DNA from: Sphingobium scionense | GTDB taxonomy: Bacteria > Pseudomonadota > Alphaproteobacteria > Sphingomonadales > Sphingomonadaceae | Direction of reading: 5' to 3' | Assembly: GCF_014197035.1 (NCBI RefSeq) | Contig: NZ_JACIEU010000015.1 | Coordinates: 62,001 to 126,000 of the forward strand | DNA length: 64,000 nucleotides | Part shown: piece by piece, positions 42,609 through 52,057 of the stretch | How the letters are laid out: the number at the start of each line of letters is the position of its first letter | Position numbering within the stretch: the first letter of the stretch is position 1 | Program-made: the position numbers and the translations under genes | Notes under the pieces: generated by a model | What the model was told of the DNA's origin: nothing | Database searches by the model: none | What the model saw: only the letters and a program-made list of their open reading frames with translations

Positions 42609-43571
42609 TCATGGCTTATAATCGGGCAGTTGGGGCGATCCGACGATCGAGCCCGCGCCCTGCTGGTCGAGTTTTTCCGCGACGCCGCGGAAGGCGCGCG
42701 ACATTTCGCGCAGGTCGCGAACCAGGCGGTTCACTTCCGGCATGGTCTGGTTGCTGAAGGCATGCACGCCCGGCTGCGCTTCGGCGATGGTCTTGTCGAG
42801 CGTGTCGATGCTGCGGCTGGCCGAGGCCACGCTCTTGCGCAGGTCGGCCATCAGCGGGCGGCCTTCGTCATTGATCAGGCCATTGGTGGTCGCGGCCAGC
42901 TCGCCGATCTGCTGCGCGGCGACGCCGGTGCGCTGCACCGCGATGCGCGCTTCGGCCAGGGTAGCGGCGATTTCCGGGCTGCGATCGGCCAGCGATCCGG
43001 TCACGCGGTCGAGATTGGCTAGGATGCCGGCGATCGACTGCTGATTCTTGTCGTTGAGCAGCTCGGTCAGCTTCTCGGTCAGGGTCGACAGGCGCTCCAG
43101 CAGTTGCGGCGCATTGTTGAGCAATTCGCCCAGCGCCCCCGGCTTGGTCGGGATCACCGGCACGCCGTCGGGGCAGGCCGATTGACTGTTGTCGGCGGGG
43201 CAGATGATCGGCGGCGCGCCCTTGACCGCGCCGTCCAGCACCACTTCGCTGACCCCGGTAAAGCCGACGCCGGCGATGGTCGCGGTCGTGCCTTGCAGCA
43301 CCGGGGTGCCGTCCTTCACCGAAATGCGCACCTTCACGAAGCTGGGATCGCGCTTCCACAGTTCGATCTTTTCGACCTGGCCGGAAGGGACGCCCGAATA
43401 ATTGACGCCCGATCCCTTGGCGAGGCCGTTCACCGACTGCTTGAAGAAGATGTCATATTCCTTGTTCTCGCCGTTGGACAGGCGCGAGAACCAGAACGCG
43501 GCCGCCATGATGGCGGCCAGCAGCAGCAGCGTGACCGCGCCGACCAGCACATGATTGGACCGGGTTTCCAT
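42609..43571 (-). CDS. mlaD: MlaD-type MCE domain protein
   Basis: Inner-membrane-anchored periplasmic protein with an MCE ring domain that passes phospholipids between membranes. One transmembrane helix (about residues 8-28) is followed by the MCE domain (YDIFFKQSVNGLAKGSGVNYSGVPSGQVEKIEL) and a long coiled-coil-like region to the C-terminus, including LLERLSTLTEKLTELLNDKN. At 320 aa it is longer than E. coli MlaD (183 aa) and nearer to YebT/PqiB-like or actinobacterial MCE proteins. It lies three bases after the ATPase gene. Confidence 0.92.
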   Translation of the reverse strand: METRSNHVLVGAVTLLLLAAIMAAAFWFSRLSNGENKEYDIFFKQSVNGLAKGSGVNYSGVPSGQVEKIELWKRDPSFVKVRISVKDGTPVLQGTTATIAGVGFTGVSEVVLDGAVKGAPPIICPADNSQSACPDGVPVIPTKPGALGELLNNAPQLLERLSTLTEKLTELLNDKNQQSIAGILANLDRVTGSLADRSPEIAATLAEARIAVQRTGVAAQQIGELAATTNGLINDEGRPLMADLRKSVASASRSIDTLDKTIAEAQPGVHAFSNQTMPEVNRLVRDLREMSRAFRGVAEKLDQQGAGSIVGSPQLPDYKP

Positions 43572-43574
43572 ATC

Positions 43575-44450
43575 CTATTGCCTTCCGTCCGCTTGTTTTT
43601 CGGCAGCGGCCTTGCCGCGTTCGCGCGAGACGGCCGCTGTTGCGGCGCGGCCCCGCGGACCGTTGAAATATTCCTGAATCCAGGGGTGATCGAGCGCCAG
43701 CAATTCGTCGATCGTCCCCACCGCGATCACCTTCTTGTCTGCCAGCACCGCGACACGGTCGCAGATCGAATAAAGCGTGTCGAGATCATGGGTGATGAGG
43801 AATACGGTGAGGCCCAGCGTTTCCTGCAGCTTGCGGGTCTGGTCGTCGAACGCGGCAGCGCCGATCGGGTCGAGGCCGGCAGTCGGCTCGTCGAGGAACA
43901 GCAGGTCCGGGTCGAGCGCCAGAGCGCGGGCCAGGCCGGCGCGCTTCTTCATGCCGCCCGACAGTTCCGCCGGATATTTGGGGCCGGCCTCGGGCGGCAG
44001 GCCGGTCATGCGGATCTTGTAGGCGGCGATCTCGTCGCGCAGCACCGGGCCGATATTGGGATAATATTCGCGGATCGGCACTTCGACATTTTCGGCCACG
44101 GTCAGGGTCGAAAAGAGGGCGCCGCCCTGAAACAGCACACCCCAGCGCTTGCGGATCGCCAGCGCCTCATCATCGTCGAGGCGACCGACCATGTCCTCGC
44201 CAAAGACATGGACCTCACCCTCGTCGGGCACCTGCAGGCCGATGATCGATCGCATCAGCACCGATTTGCCGGTGCCCGATCCGCCGACCACGCCCAATAT
44301 CTCGCCCTTGCGCACGTCGAGGTCGAGATTTTCGTGCACCGTCTGGTCGCCGAAGCTGTTTTTCAGGCCGCGCACCGAAATGGCGATGTCGTCGGATGCG
44401 ACCGCCCGTTCGATCCGTTCTTCCTTGGCCTGGCGTTCATTGGCGGTCAT
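43575..44450 (-). CDS. mlaF: MlaF-type ABC transporter ATPase
   Basis: Cytosolic ATPase of the lipid transport complex. Walker A GGSGTGKS (about residues 55-62), the signature LSGGMKKRAGLARAL and Walker B LLFLDEPTAGLDP are all present. 291 aa, with a C-terminal extension rich in charged residues and Ala. ATG 44448-44450 overlaps the permease stop. Order permease-ATPase-MCE-lipoprotein is the standard Mla set. Confidence 0.94.
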   Translation of the reverse strand: MTANERQAKEERIERAVASDDIAISVRGLKNSFGDQTVHENLDLDVRKGEILGVVGGSGTGKSVLMRSIIGLQVPDEGEVHVFGEDMVGRLDDDEALAIRKRWGVLFQGGALFSTLTVAENVEVPIREYYPNIGPVLRDEIAAYKIRMTGLPPEAGPKYPAELSGGMKKRAGLARALALDPDLLFLDEPTAGLDPIGAAAFDDQTRKLQETLGLTVFLITHDLDTLYSICDRVAVLADKKVIAVGTIDELLALDHPWIQEYFNGPRGRAATAAVSRERGKAAAEKQADGRQ

Positions 44451-45562
44451 CAGTTCCAGCCCACCCAGGTGAAGAAGACGGCGAAGAAGGCGTCGAGCAC
44501 GATCACCAGGAAGATCGCCTGGACCACCGCTGCGGTGGTGCGCAGGCCGACTTCCTCGGCATTGGCCTTGACCTGCATGCCCTGGAAACAGCCGCTGATG
44601 CCGATGATCAGGCCGAACACCGGTGCCTTGATCAGGCCCACCCACAGATCGTGGATCGGCACGACCTCGCGCAAGCGCTGGACGAAGGTGATCGGCGGAA
44701 TATCGAGCGACACGGCGCACAGGAAGCCGCCGCCGATGATCGCGATGATCGAGGAATAGAAGCCGAGCAGCGGCATCATCACGACGACCGCCAGGGTGCG
44801 CGGCAGCACCAGCGCCTCCATCGGCGACACGCCGATGGTGCGCATCGCGTCGACCTCCTCGGTCAGCTTCATCGTGCCGAGCTGGGCGGCGAAGGCGGAG
44901 CCGGAGCGGCCGGCGACCATGATCGCGGTCATCAGCACGCCCAGTTCGCGGAAGGTAAGGCGGCCGACCAGGTTGATGGTCAGCATCTCCATGCCGAACT
45001 GGCGCAGCTGGACCGCGCCCTGCTGGGCGATGACGATGCCGATCAGGAAGCTCATCAGGCCGATGATGCCCAGCGCGGATACGCCGACGACTTCGAACCG
45101 CTGGACCACGGCATTGATGCGGAAGCGGCTGGGATGGCGGATCAGCCCCCAGACCGTGACCAGCACGCCGCCGAAGAAGCCGAGCAGGCCGACCAGCGTG
45201 TTGACGGAGTTGATCACCGCCTCGCCGATCTGGCCCAATACCCGGTTGAAGGGAGAGACATAGGTCGGGCGGATATCGACCGGTTCGTCGATCTTGCCGA
45301 CCGCGCCGATCAGCCGCTTGCAGTCCGTGCTGCCACCGGACACTTCCGTTTCCAGCCGCTTGACGGTGCGGTGGATCGTCCAGGCGCCGATCGTGTCCAT
45401 ATGGTCGATATCGGCGACGTCGATGCAGGCGACCGGACCGGAAATGGCATCCAGCCGGTTCGGCATGTCGTTCAGACAGGCGATCGACCAGGTGCCGGAC
45501 AGGCGTATGACCTTGCCGCCGTCGTCGCGGCTTTCCTCAACGAGATCAGCGGCTTTGTTCAT
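44450..45562 (-). CDS. mlaE: MlaE-type permease with N-terminal STAS-like domain
   Basis: 370-aa permease. Residues 1 to about 105 form a STAS-like cytosolic domain (SGTWSIACLNDMPNRLDAI), absent from E. coli MlaE, where STAS function lies in the separate MlaB. The rest is the MlaE membrane domain with about five or six helices (GVSALGIIGLMSFLIGIVIAQQGAVQL and SGSAFAAQLGTMKLTEEVDAMRTIGVSP are typical). It is thus a fused MlaB-MlaE form. First gene of the operon; a 98-bp gap divides it from the divergent HAD gene. Confidence 0.93.
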   Translation of the reverse strand: MNKAADLVEESRDDGGKVIRLSGTWSIACLNDMPNRLDAISGPVACIDVADIDHMDTIGAWTIHRTVKRLETEVSGGSTDCKRLIGAVGKIDEPVDIRPTYVSPFNRVLGQIGEAVINSVNTLVGLLGFFGGVLVTVWGLIRHPSRFRINAVVQRFEVVGVSALGIIGLMSFLIGIVIAQQGAVQLRQFGMEMLTINLVGRLTFRELGVLMTAIMVAGRSGSAFAAQLGTMKLTEEVDAMRTIGVSPMEALVLPRTLAVVVMMPLLGFYSSIIAIIGGGFLCAVSLDIPPITFVQRLREVVPIHDLWVGLIKAPVFGLIIGISGCFQGMQVKANAEEVGLRTTAAVVQAIFLVIVLDAFFAVFFTWVGWN

Positions 45563-45660
45563 GTGGAGGGATTAGTGGTCCATTATCGGTTGCGCGGCAA
45601 GCCGAAACGGCCCATCCGCCAGACAGAACGACGGGCAGGGATAAAAGTTTCGGACACGGC

Positions 45661-46335
45661 ATGACATACAGGTTGGCGATTTACGACATGGACCGCACGG
45701 TGACCTTTTCGGGCACCTATACCGGCTTTCTCATCCATGTGGCCGCCCATATGGCGCCCTGGCGATTGATCTTCCTGCCGCTCATTCCGTTCGTCATGCT
45801 GGCCTATGTGGTGAAGCTGATCAGCCGCCAGACGCTCAAGGAAACCAACCAGTGGCTGATGATCGGCGGCCGGGTGGACCGGGCGAAGCTGCAGTCGCAT
45901 ATCGAAAGCTATGCCGACAAGGTGATGGCGAAGAATGTCCGCGCCGGCGCGCTGGAGCAGATCGCCAAGGACCGCGCGGCGGGCTATCGGCTGGTGCTCG
46001 CCACCGCCTCCTATCGCCTCTATGTCGAGGCGATCGCGCGGCGGCTGGGCTTCGACACGGTGATCGCGACCGACCATGTCGGGCAGGATCTGCCCTATGT
46101 CCGCGCCAAGATCGCGGGCGAGAATTGCTACGACACCGGCAAGTTGCGGATGATCAAGGCGTGGATGGCGGCCGAGGCGATCGACCGCAGCCAGGCGCAT
46201 ATCCGCGCCTATTCCGACCATGTGTCGGACGCGCCGATGCTGGAATTTGCCGACGAGGCCTTCGCCTCCAACCCGCACCCGCCGCTCGCCAAGCTGGCGG
46301 CCGAGCGCGGCTGGACGCGGGTGGACTGGAGCTAA
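45661..46335 (+). CDS. HAD-IB family hydrolase
   Basis: 224-aa phosphatase-like protein. Motif I YDMDRTVT (residues 8-15) has the DxD pair, motif II is VLATASYRLYV, and the late VSDAPMLEFAD resembles motif IV. A hydrophobic segment at about residues 20-55 (WRLIFLPLIPFVMLAYVVKLIS) looks like membrane-associated helices, as in HAD-IB phosphatases acting on lipid or serine phosphate substrates. Substrate unknown. Its stop is only four bases from the convergent AsmA gene. Confidence 0.87.
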   Translation: MTYRLAIYDMDRTVTFSGTYTGFLIHVAAHMAPWRLIFLPLIPFVMLAYVVKLISRQTLKETNQWLMIGGRVDRAKLQSHIESYADKVMAKNVRAGALEQIAKDRAAGYRLVLATASYRLYVEAIARRLGFDTVIATDHVGQDLPYVRAKIAGENCYDTGKLRMIKAWMAAEAIDRSQAHIRAYSDHVSDAPMLEFADEAFASNPHPPLAKLAAERGWTRVDWS

Positions 46336-46339
46336 GGGA

Positions 46340-48193
46340 TCAGCGCATCGCGGTGCGGGCAAGCGCATCGCAATCGGCGTCGCCCACGGTCGGCTGCTTC
46401 TGGCCACCGATCGCATCGCCGATCATCCTGATTATGCCCTTGGCCGATCGGGCGTCCCTGGGCAGCTGAATATCGGGCGTCTTGATCGTGCCGCCGACCG
46501 GCACGCTGCCCTTCAGCCGCAACAGGCTGTCCTGCTTGGGCACGCCGCTCAGCGCCAGCGCCAGGCGCTCGTCCGACAGGCGGATCGTGCCGCTGGCCTG
46601 GGTCTGGGCGCGGGAGGTGTCGATCAGCACCGGACCCGGCCGGGCGATACCGTCACGCACGTCGAGCCGGGTGATGATGCAGCGCAGGACGGCCTCCTTC
46701 CGCTTCGACAGGGTCAGACCACGGCCGACATCCTGTCCCATCAGGGCGGCGGTGCGGTCCGGGATGCGGCCATCGCGGGCGACGAGGGCGATCGTGCCGG
46801 TGGATGTACCCAGCGCCTGACGGATGGTTTTGCCTCGTCCCTTGATCGCGACCCGGCCGACCAGGGCGCCGTCGATCCGGGCATCGGGGAAGAAATCGAG
46901 CAGCCGTGCGCCGCGCATCGTCATGGCGATATCGAGCAGGGGGCCGCCGTCGCGCTGGTCGACGCCGATCCGGCCGGACAGCGTGCCGCGTGTGAGGCCC
47001 AGCGTCAGTGGTTCGACCGACAGCCGGCTGTGTTCCAGGCTGATCGTGCCAGTGAGCGAGCGGAACGGGCTGGGGCCGGGCCACAGCAATTGCCGGACCT
47101 GGAGGTCCAGTTTGCCGTCCGTGTGATCGACGGTGGCGAGGTCGATCGCCGTATCGGGGATCAGGCGCGGTCCGAGCCTTGCGCGCTTGGCCGCCGCCTT
47201 CGCCTTGCCGGCATTGCTCGCCAGATCGTCGAAATCGAAGCGGTCGGCGCTGAGCGCACCGTCGATCCTGGTGCGGCCGTCACGCTTGCGGATGGTCGCG
47301 TGACCGGCAATGTCGGACCGGCCGATGGTGCCTTTCAGTCCCTCGACGATCCAGTCCGGCCGGTCGCGTGTCACCCGCGCGGTCAGGCGGACCGGCTGGG
47401 TACCGGGCAGGCCCGCCTCGATGATGGCGTCGAGCAGGGCGAGGTCGGTGCCATGGGCGGTCGCCTCGCCGCGCAGATGACCGATGTCGAGCGGGCCATC
47501 CATCGTGCCCTTGAGGGTGAAGCCGACGGCATCGCCGGTGATCGCGGCGTCGAACGGCCAGCGCTGGCCCGGCCGGCTGTCGAGGATCGGGCCGCCGGTC
47601 GCAGTGACGGTGACAGGGTGGCCGCGCACATCGCCCTTGCCCGACAGGCGCAGGCCATGCTGGTCCACCGTCAGCGCAGCATCGACCGATCGCCCGCGCT
47701 TGTCGTCACGATAGGCGATGCGGCTGTTGCTGACGATCAGGCTGTGCAGCGCCGGATGGCCGCCGCGCCGATCGCTGCCTTTGCTGCGCTCGCCGCTCCA
47801 GTTCTCGCGGCCCTGCGCGTCGCGATAGAATTGGAGCCGGGCGCGCCGCGCCTCCAGCCGCTCCAGCACCGGCCCGCCGGTCAGCAGGCCCCAGACCGAA
47901 AAGCCGGCGCGGATTTCACCAATCCGGGCCAGGTCAGGCAGGGTGGGTCTGACCCAGCCGGGTTGCGGCACGCGCAGGTCGCGCAGGGTGACGACGGGGT
48001 GGAAGGAGAGGCTGTCCTCCCGCGCCATCGCGCCGATCGTCACCGGCTTGCCGATACGGTCGGACAGGTGGCGCTCGATCGGCGCCTTCATCCAGCCCCA
48101 TGGGAAGACGGCGAGCGCCAGCAACAGGATCGCACAAAGCAGGGGCAGGCCCACCAGACAACGCACCACCCATCGCTTCGCCCCTTTTGCCAT
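46340..48193 (-). CDS. AsmA family protein
   Basis: 617 aa. One N-terminal transmembrane helix (VVRCLVGLPLLCAILLLALAV) anchors a long beta-rich periplasmic region, as in AsmA/TamB-like repeating beta-groove lipid transporters: SGKGDVRGHPVTVTATGG, GTISLEHSRLSVEPLTLGL, GTSTGTIALVARDGRIPD. It probably helps glycerophospholipid trafficking to the outer membrane. Position next to the Mla operon fits this (inference). ATG 48191-48193; monocistronic. Confidence 0.88.
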   Translation of the reverse strand: MAKGAKRWVVRCLVGLPLLCAILLLALAVFPWGWMKAPIERHLSDRIGKPVTIGAMAREDSLSFHPVVTLRDLRVPQPGWVRPTLPDLARIGEIRAGFSVWGLLTGGPVLERLEARRARLQFYRDAQGRENWSGERSKGSDRRGGHPALHSLIVSNSRIAYRDDKRGRSVDAALTVDQHGLRLSGKGDVRGHPVTVTATGGPILDSRPGQRWPFDAAITGDAVGFTLKGTMDGPLDIGHLRGEATAHGTDLALLDAIIEAGLPGTQPVRLTARVTRDRPDWIVEGLKGTIGRSDIAGHATIRKRDGRTRIDGALSADRFDFDDLASNAGKAKAAAKRARLGPRLIPDTAIDLATVDHTDGKLDLQVRQLLWPGPSPFRSLTGTISLEHSRLSVEPLTLGLTRGTLSGRIGVDQRDGGPLLDIAMTMRGARLLDFFPDARIDGALVGRVAIKGRGKTIRQALGTSTGTIALVARDGRIPDRTAALMGQDVGRGLTLSKRKEAVLRCIITRLDVRDGIARPGPVLIDTSRAQTQASGTIRLSDERLALALSGVPKQDSLLRLKGSVPVGGTIKTPDIQLPRDARSAKGIIRMIGDAIGGQKQPTVGDADCDALARTAMR

Positions 48194-48260
48194 CCGTATC
48201 GCTCTCCCGTCCGGCCCGATTGGCCATGTCGGGGCTCAACGCATGGCATTGCGGCTTGGT

Positions 48261-49193
48261 TCAGAGCACGCGATTGGGCAGCGGTTCCTCCGCCACGAAG
48301 GCGCGGATATTGGCGAGCAGCATCTGCGCCATCTGCGCCACCGCCGCGTCGGTCGCGCCGCCGGTATGGGGCGTCAGGATGCAATGGGGGACATCGGCCC
48401 AGCGCGCCGGATCGGTCGGTTCCTGCGCATAGACGTCGAGCGCCGCGCCGCCCAGCCGACCGGCGTGCAGCGCATCGATCAGCGCGTCCTCGTCCACCAG
48501 CCGCCCGCGCGCGACATTGACCAGCAGGCCGTCGGGGCCGAGCGCGTCGAGGATAGCGGCGGAGATCATACCGCGATTGTCGTCCGTGGCGCGCGCCGCG
48601 ACGACCAATATGTCGCTCTCGGCCGCTAATGCCGCCAGGCTGTCGCTGCGCGGCCAGGCGAGGCCGGGCTTGTCCCGCGGCCCCCACCAGCGGGTCGTCA
48701 TGCGCAGCGCATCGGCGCGCGCCGCGATGGCGATGCCGATACTGCCCATGCCGATGATCCCCAGCCGGGTGCCGGCGATCGAGCGGGTGATGGTCTTGCC
48801 GCCGGGTAGCCATTCGCCCGCGCGCAACGCCCGGTCGCCGCTGACGATCTGGCGTCGATGCGCGAGGATCAGGCCGATCGCATGGTCGGCGACATCCTCG
48901 GCATTGGCGTCGCCGGCATGGCTGACGGCTATGCCGTGCGCCCGTGCCCAGTCGAGATCGACCCCGTCATAGCCGACGGTGAAGCAGGCGATCAGCCGCA
49001 GCCGCGTCATCGCCGCCAGCATATCGCGATCGAGCCGGAACTCGCCGGCCGTCACCAATATCTCCGCCTCGCCAAGGCGGGCGCGCCCGGCCTCCTCCCA
49101 TAGCCCCATGACGTCATATTGCATCGCCAGGATCGGCAGCAGCGGCGCCAGATGGGGCTGGGCGATCAGGATGACCGGGCGCAGGTGGGCCAT
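48261..49193 (-). CDS. D-2-hydroxyacid dehydrogenase (NAD(P)-dependent)
   Basis: 310-aa member of the D-isomer-specific 2-hydroxyacid dehydrogenase family. NAD-binding GIIGMGSIG, the catalytic Arg in VNVARGRLVDED, the Glu in YAQEPTDP and the His in LTPHTGGAT are all present. It reduces a 2-oxoacid such as glyoxylate, hydroxypyruvate or 2-oxobutyrate; the exact substrate is not readable. ATG 49191-49193 overlaps the stop of the PLP-enzyme gene upstream by one base. The coupling suggests use of that enzyme's 2-oxoacid product. Confidence 0.92.
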   Translation of the reverse strand: MAHLRPVILIAQPHLAPLLPILAMQYDVMGLWEEAGRARLGEAEILVTAGEFRLDRDMLAAMTRLRLIACFTVGYDGVDLDWARAHGIAVSHAGDANAEDVADHAIGLILAHRRQIVSGDRALRAGEWLPGGKTITRSIAGTRLGIIGMGSIGIAIAARADALRMTTRWWGPRDKPGLAWPRSDSLAALAAESDILVVAARATDDNRGMISAAILDALGPDGLLVNVARGRLVDEDALIDALHAGRLGGAALDVYAQEPTDPARWADVPHCILTPHTGGATDAAVAQMAQMLLANIRAFVAEEPLPNRVL

Positions 49194-50533
49194 TATCCTA
49201 TCGCCTTCAGCGCCTGGGCGAAGTCGGCGATCAGATCGTCGGCATCCTCGCAACCGATCGAGATGCGCACCATATTGTCGCCGATCGCCAGTGCCTTCTT
49301 GCGCTCGGCCGGCACCGACAAATGGGTCATCGCGGCGGGATGGCTGGCCAGCGTCTCGGTGCCGCCCAGGCTCACCGCCAGCTTGGCGATCTTGAGCGCG
49401 TCAAGGAAGGCGAAGGCTTCCGCCTCGCCACCTTTCAGATAGAGCGAGAAGGTGGAACCCGCGCCGGTGCAGTGGCGGCGATAGATATCGGCCTGCCGCT
49501 CGGTCTCGGGGAAGCCGAGATAGACGACCTTCTCCACCTGCGGCTGGTCCTTCAGCCAAGCGCAGACCTTTTCCGCATTTTCGCCCGCGCGGCTCATCCG
49601 CAATTCCAGCGTCTCCAGCGACCGCAACAGCATCCAGGCGCTGTGCGGGTCGAGGATCGTGCCGATCGTGTTGCGCATCAGGCGGATGCCGTTGATGAGC
49701 GCGTTGGAGCCCAGCACGCCGCCCGCGACCAGATCGCTATGTCCGCCGGCATATTTGGTCAGGCTGTAGATGACGAGGTCGGCGCCATGGGTGATCGGTC
49801 GGTGCCACAGGGGCGCCAGGAAGGTATTGTCGATCGCGATCGGCGGGACATGATCTTCGCCGGCGAACAGCGCATCGCGGCGCGCGACCACCGCTTCCAG
49901 ATCGACCAGCACGTTGGTCGGATTGGCCGGGCTTTCCAGATAGAGCATGGCGACCCGGCCCAGCCCCTTGGCCTTCTCGATCACCGCGCCAATTTCTTCC
50001 TCGGTCGCGCCGGCGGGGAAATCGAGCCACTGCACCCCGAAGCGGCCAAGGATGCGGCCGATCAGCGATTCGGTCGCGGCATAGAGGGGGGCTGAATGGA
50101 CGATCACGTCACCCGGCTGCACCAGCGCAAGCAGGGTGGTGGCGATCGCCGACATGCCGCTGGAAAAGAGCAAAGCGTCCTCCGCTTCCTCCCACACCGA
50201 CAGCCGATCTTCGGCAATCTCCTGATTGGGGCCGTTGAAGCGCGAATAGACCAGCCCCTCGGCGCCGCCGGGACGGATCCCGGTGACCCCCTCGAAATGG
50301 CGCTTGCCCGCGGCCGCGCTCTCGAAGGCGAAGGTGGAGGTCAGGAAGATCGGGGGTTTCAATGACCCTTCGGACAGGGTCGGGTCATAGCCATGGCCCA
50401 TCATCAGGGTCGCGGGCTTCAGCTTGCGGCCGTCAATCTCCAGGATCGGGGCCTTGGGGCGGCGGCGATTATGGGGCGGCTCGGCGCCGGTCAGATCTGC
50501 CTCGGTGACGGGGGGCGGGGTTTCGCCGGTCAT
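49193..50533 (-). CDS. Cystathionine gamma-synthase family PLP enzyme
   Basis: 446-aa Cys/Met-metabolism PLP enzyme. The PLP lysine lies in YSLTKYAGGHSD (about residue 255), with SRFNGPNQ, SSGMSAIATT and the C-terminal SLGGTETLASHPA typical of the family. It could act as cystathionine gamma-synthase, gamma-lyase, or methionine gamma-lyase; the sequence alone does not decide. ATG 50531-50533 or 50548. No SAM-responsive element is visible in the 234 bp upstream. The downstream dehydrogenase is co-translated. Confidence 0.9.
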   Translation of the reverse strand: MTGETPPPVTEADLTGAEPPHNRRRPKAPILEIDGRKLKPATLMMGHGYDPTLSEGSLKPPIFLTSTFAFESAAAGKRHFEGVTGIRPGGAEGLVYSRFNGPNQEIAEDRLSVWEEAEDALLFSSGMSAIATTLLALVQPGDVIVHSAPLYAATESLIGRILGRFGVQWLDFPAGATEEEIGAVIEKAKGLGRVAMLYLESPANPTNVLVDLEAVVARRDALFAGEDHVPPIAIDNTFLAPLWHRPITHGADLVIYSLTKYAGGHSDLVAGGVLGSNALINGIRLMRNTIGTILDPHSAWMLLRSLETLELRMSRAGENAEKVCAWLKDQPQVEKVVYLGFPETERQADIYRRHCTGAGSTFSLYLKGGEAEAFAFLDALKIAKLAVSLGGTETLASHPAAMTHLSVPAERKKALAIGDNMVRISIGCEDADDLIADFAQALKAIG

Positions 50534-50767
50534 GTCATTCTCCTGCATCTGGCGGCCTCTGCTGTGCCGCTCATTGGATGGTGGACTGTAACGCAGGAGC
50601 GGGGGAAGGGGCCAGAGAAGAGTGATATAATCTTTCGTGACGCGGTATGATTGTTTCTAGCAAGATGAGTGATGATGGGGGAGGGCGCCCCTGTTTTCGG
50701 AGAAAGCCCGGAGCATAACAAAGGTCCGGCTCTGCGTTATCCGCGCAGCGGCCCGCATCCTTTCCGG

Positions 50768-52009
50768 TCAGAGGCGGCCCATCGATTGCAGGATATGCAC
50801 GACGTCAGACCCGATATGGTCGTAAAAGGCGTAGAGACCGGAACAGAGATAGTTGAGGCCCGCCTCCCCCTCTCGCGTCCGGATCAGTCGGTTTTTGGGA
50901 CATTCGCCATAGCATAGCCGCAGATAGTCGCAGCTGCGGCACTTGGTGGGAAGCGCGGCACTCTTGGCCCGGCCGAATCTTTCCTGTGCGGGCGAGAATG
51001 CCAGATTGCCCATATGCGCCTGATGGATGTTGCCCAGGCGATATTCGGGATAGACGAAGTGGTCGCAGGAGAAGACTTCGCCATCATGCTCCACGGCGAC
51101 GGCCTTGCCGCAGACTTCGCCCTGGGTACACATTTGTGCGGGCATTCCCGCGGCCTGCGCCACCGCAGTTTCGAACAGGTTGACGTGGACGCGGCCGATG
51201 TCGGTAGCGAACCATTCGTCCCACACGCCGCTCAGAAATCGCCCGTAATCATCGGGATCGACGGACCAGTCGGTGACGATGGAATCGGGGTGACCCGGCC
51301 GTGCGCGCGGGTCTCCTTCCAGCGGCGGCTCGTCCATCCGCGCAGGAGCCGTCACCTTGAACTGGCGTGGCTCGACTGCTGGGGTGAACTGGACGCGCCA
51401 GGTGCCGAGCTGGTCGACAAGAAAACGATAAACCTCGCGCGGATGCAGGGCATTTTCGCGATTGACGACACACAGTGCCGCGAAGGGGATGTCGGCCTCG
51501 CGAAGCATTTGTGCTGCTGCCATAACCCGGTCGAACGTGGGTTGTCCGTTCTTGGTCAGGCGATAGCGGTCGTGCAGCCGTTGTGGACCATCGATCGACA
51601 GACCGACATGGAAATGGTTCCGCTTGAGGAAGTCGATCCACCGTGCATCGAGCAAGAGGCCATTGGTCTGCAGATCGTTCTCGATCCGCTGGCCAGGCTT
51701 GCCATGTTTCGCCTGCAACGCCACGACCTTCTCGAAGAAGGCGAGTCCCATCAGCGTGGGTTCGCCCCCTTGCCATGAGAAGATCACCTCTTCGCCGGTC
51801 TGCGCCTCGATATATTGGCGGATATGCTGATCGAGCGTCGCATCATCCATCCGCACGTGGCGCTTATGGCCAAGCAGGTCGGTCTTGTGCAGATAGAAGC
51901 AATAAGCGCAGTCGATATTGCACTCTGCCCCGCCCGGCTTGACCATGGCGTGGAAGCGATAGGTCGATCCGCGGATCAGGGTCTCCCGTCTAAGCGTCGG
52001 CATATGCAT
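50768..52009 (-). CDS. Anaerobic sulfatase-maturating radical SAM enzyme (anSME)
   Basis: 413-aa radical SAM protein that oxidises the active-site Cys or Ser of a sulfatase to C-alpha-formylglycine. The [4Fe-4S]-SAM motif CNIDCAYC (CxxxCxxC, about residues 30-37) opens the barrel. The C-terminal SPASM domain has Cys sets CTQGEVCGK, SCDHF and CRSCDYLRLCYGEC binding two more clusters. It follows the sulfatase gene by 48 bp on the same strand, in the classic substrate-maturase layout. The GC content looks lower than the neighbours. Confidence 0.93.
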   Translation of the reverse strand: MHMPTLRRETLIRGSTYRFHAMVKPGGAECNIDCAYCFYLHKTDLLGHKRHVRMDDATLDQHIRQYIEAQTGEEVIFSWQGGEPTLMGLAFFEKVVALQAKHGKPGQRIENDLQTNGLLLDARWIDFLKRNHFHVGLSIDGPQRLHDRYRLTKNGQPTFDRVMAAAQMLREADIPFAALCVVNRENALHPREVYRFLVDQLGTWRVQFTPAVEPRQFKVTAPARMDEPPLEGDPRARPGHPDSIVTDWSVDPDDYGRFLSGVWDEWFATDIGRVHVNLFETAVAQAAGMPAQMCTQGEVCGKAVAVEHDGEVFSCDHFVYPEYRLGNIHQAHMGNLAFSPAQERFGRAKSAALPTKCRSCDYLRLCYGECPKNRLIRTREGEAGLNYLCSGLYAFYDHIGSDVVHILQSMGRL

Positions 52010-52057
52010 CGGAGCACCATAAAATTGATGTGCCCGAACGCATAGACGGGACCCTGT

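Noticed and set aside
44396..45664. 422-codon His/Asp/Gln-rich frame opposite the Mla permease
   Set aside because: Composition is that of reverse-complemented membrane codons; the permease is well supported.
46220..48520. 766-codon frame opposite the AsmA-like gene
   Set aside because: Antisense shadow; the opposite strand has a membrane helix and AsmA-type repeats.
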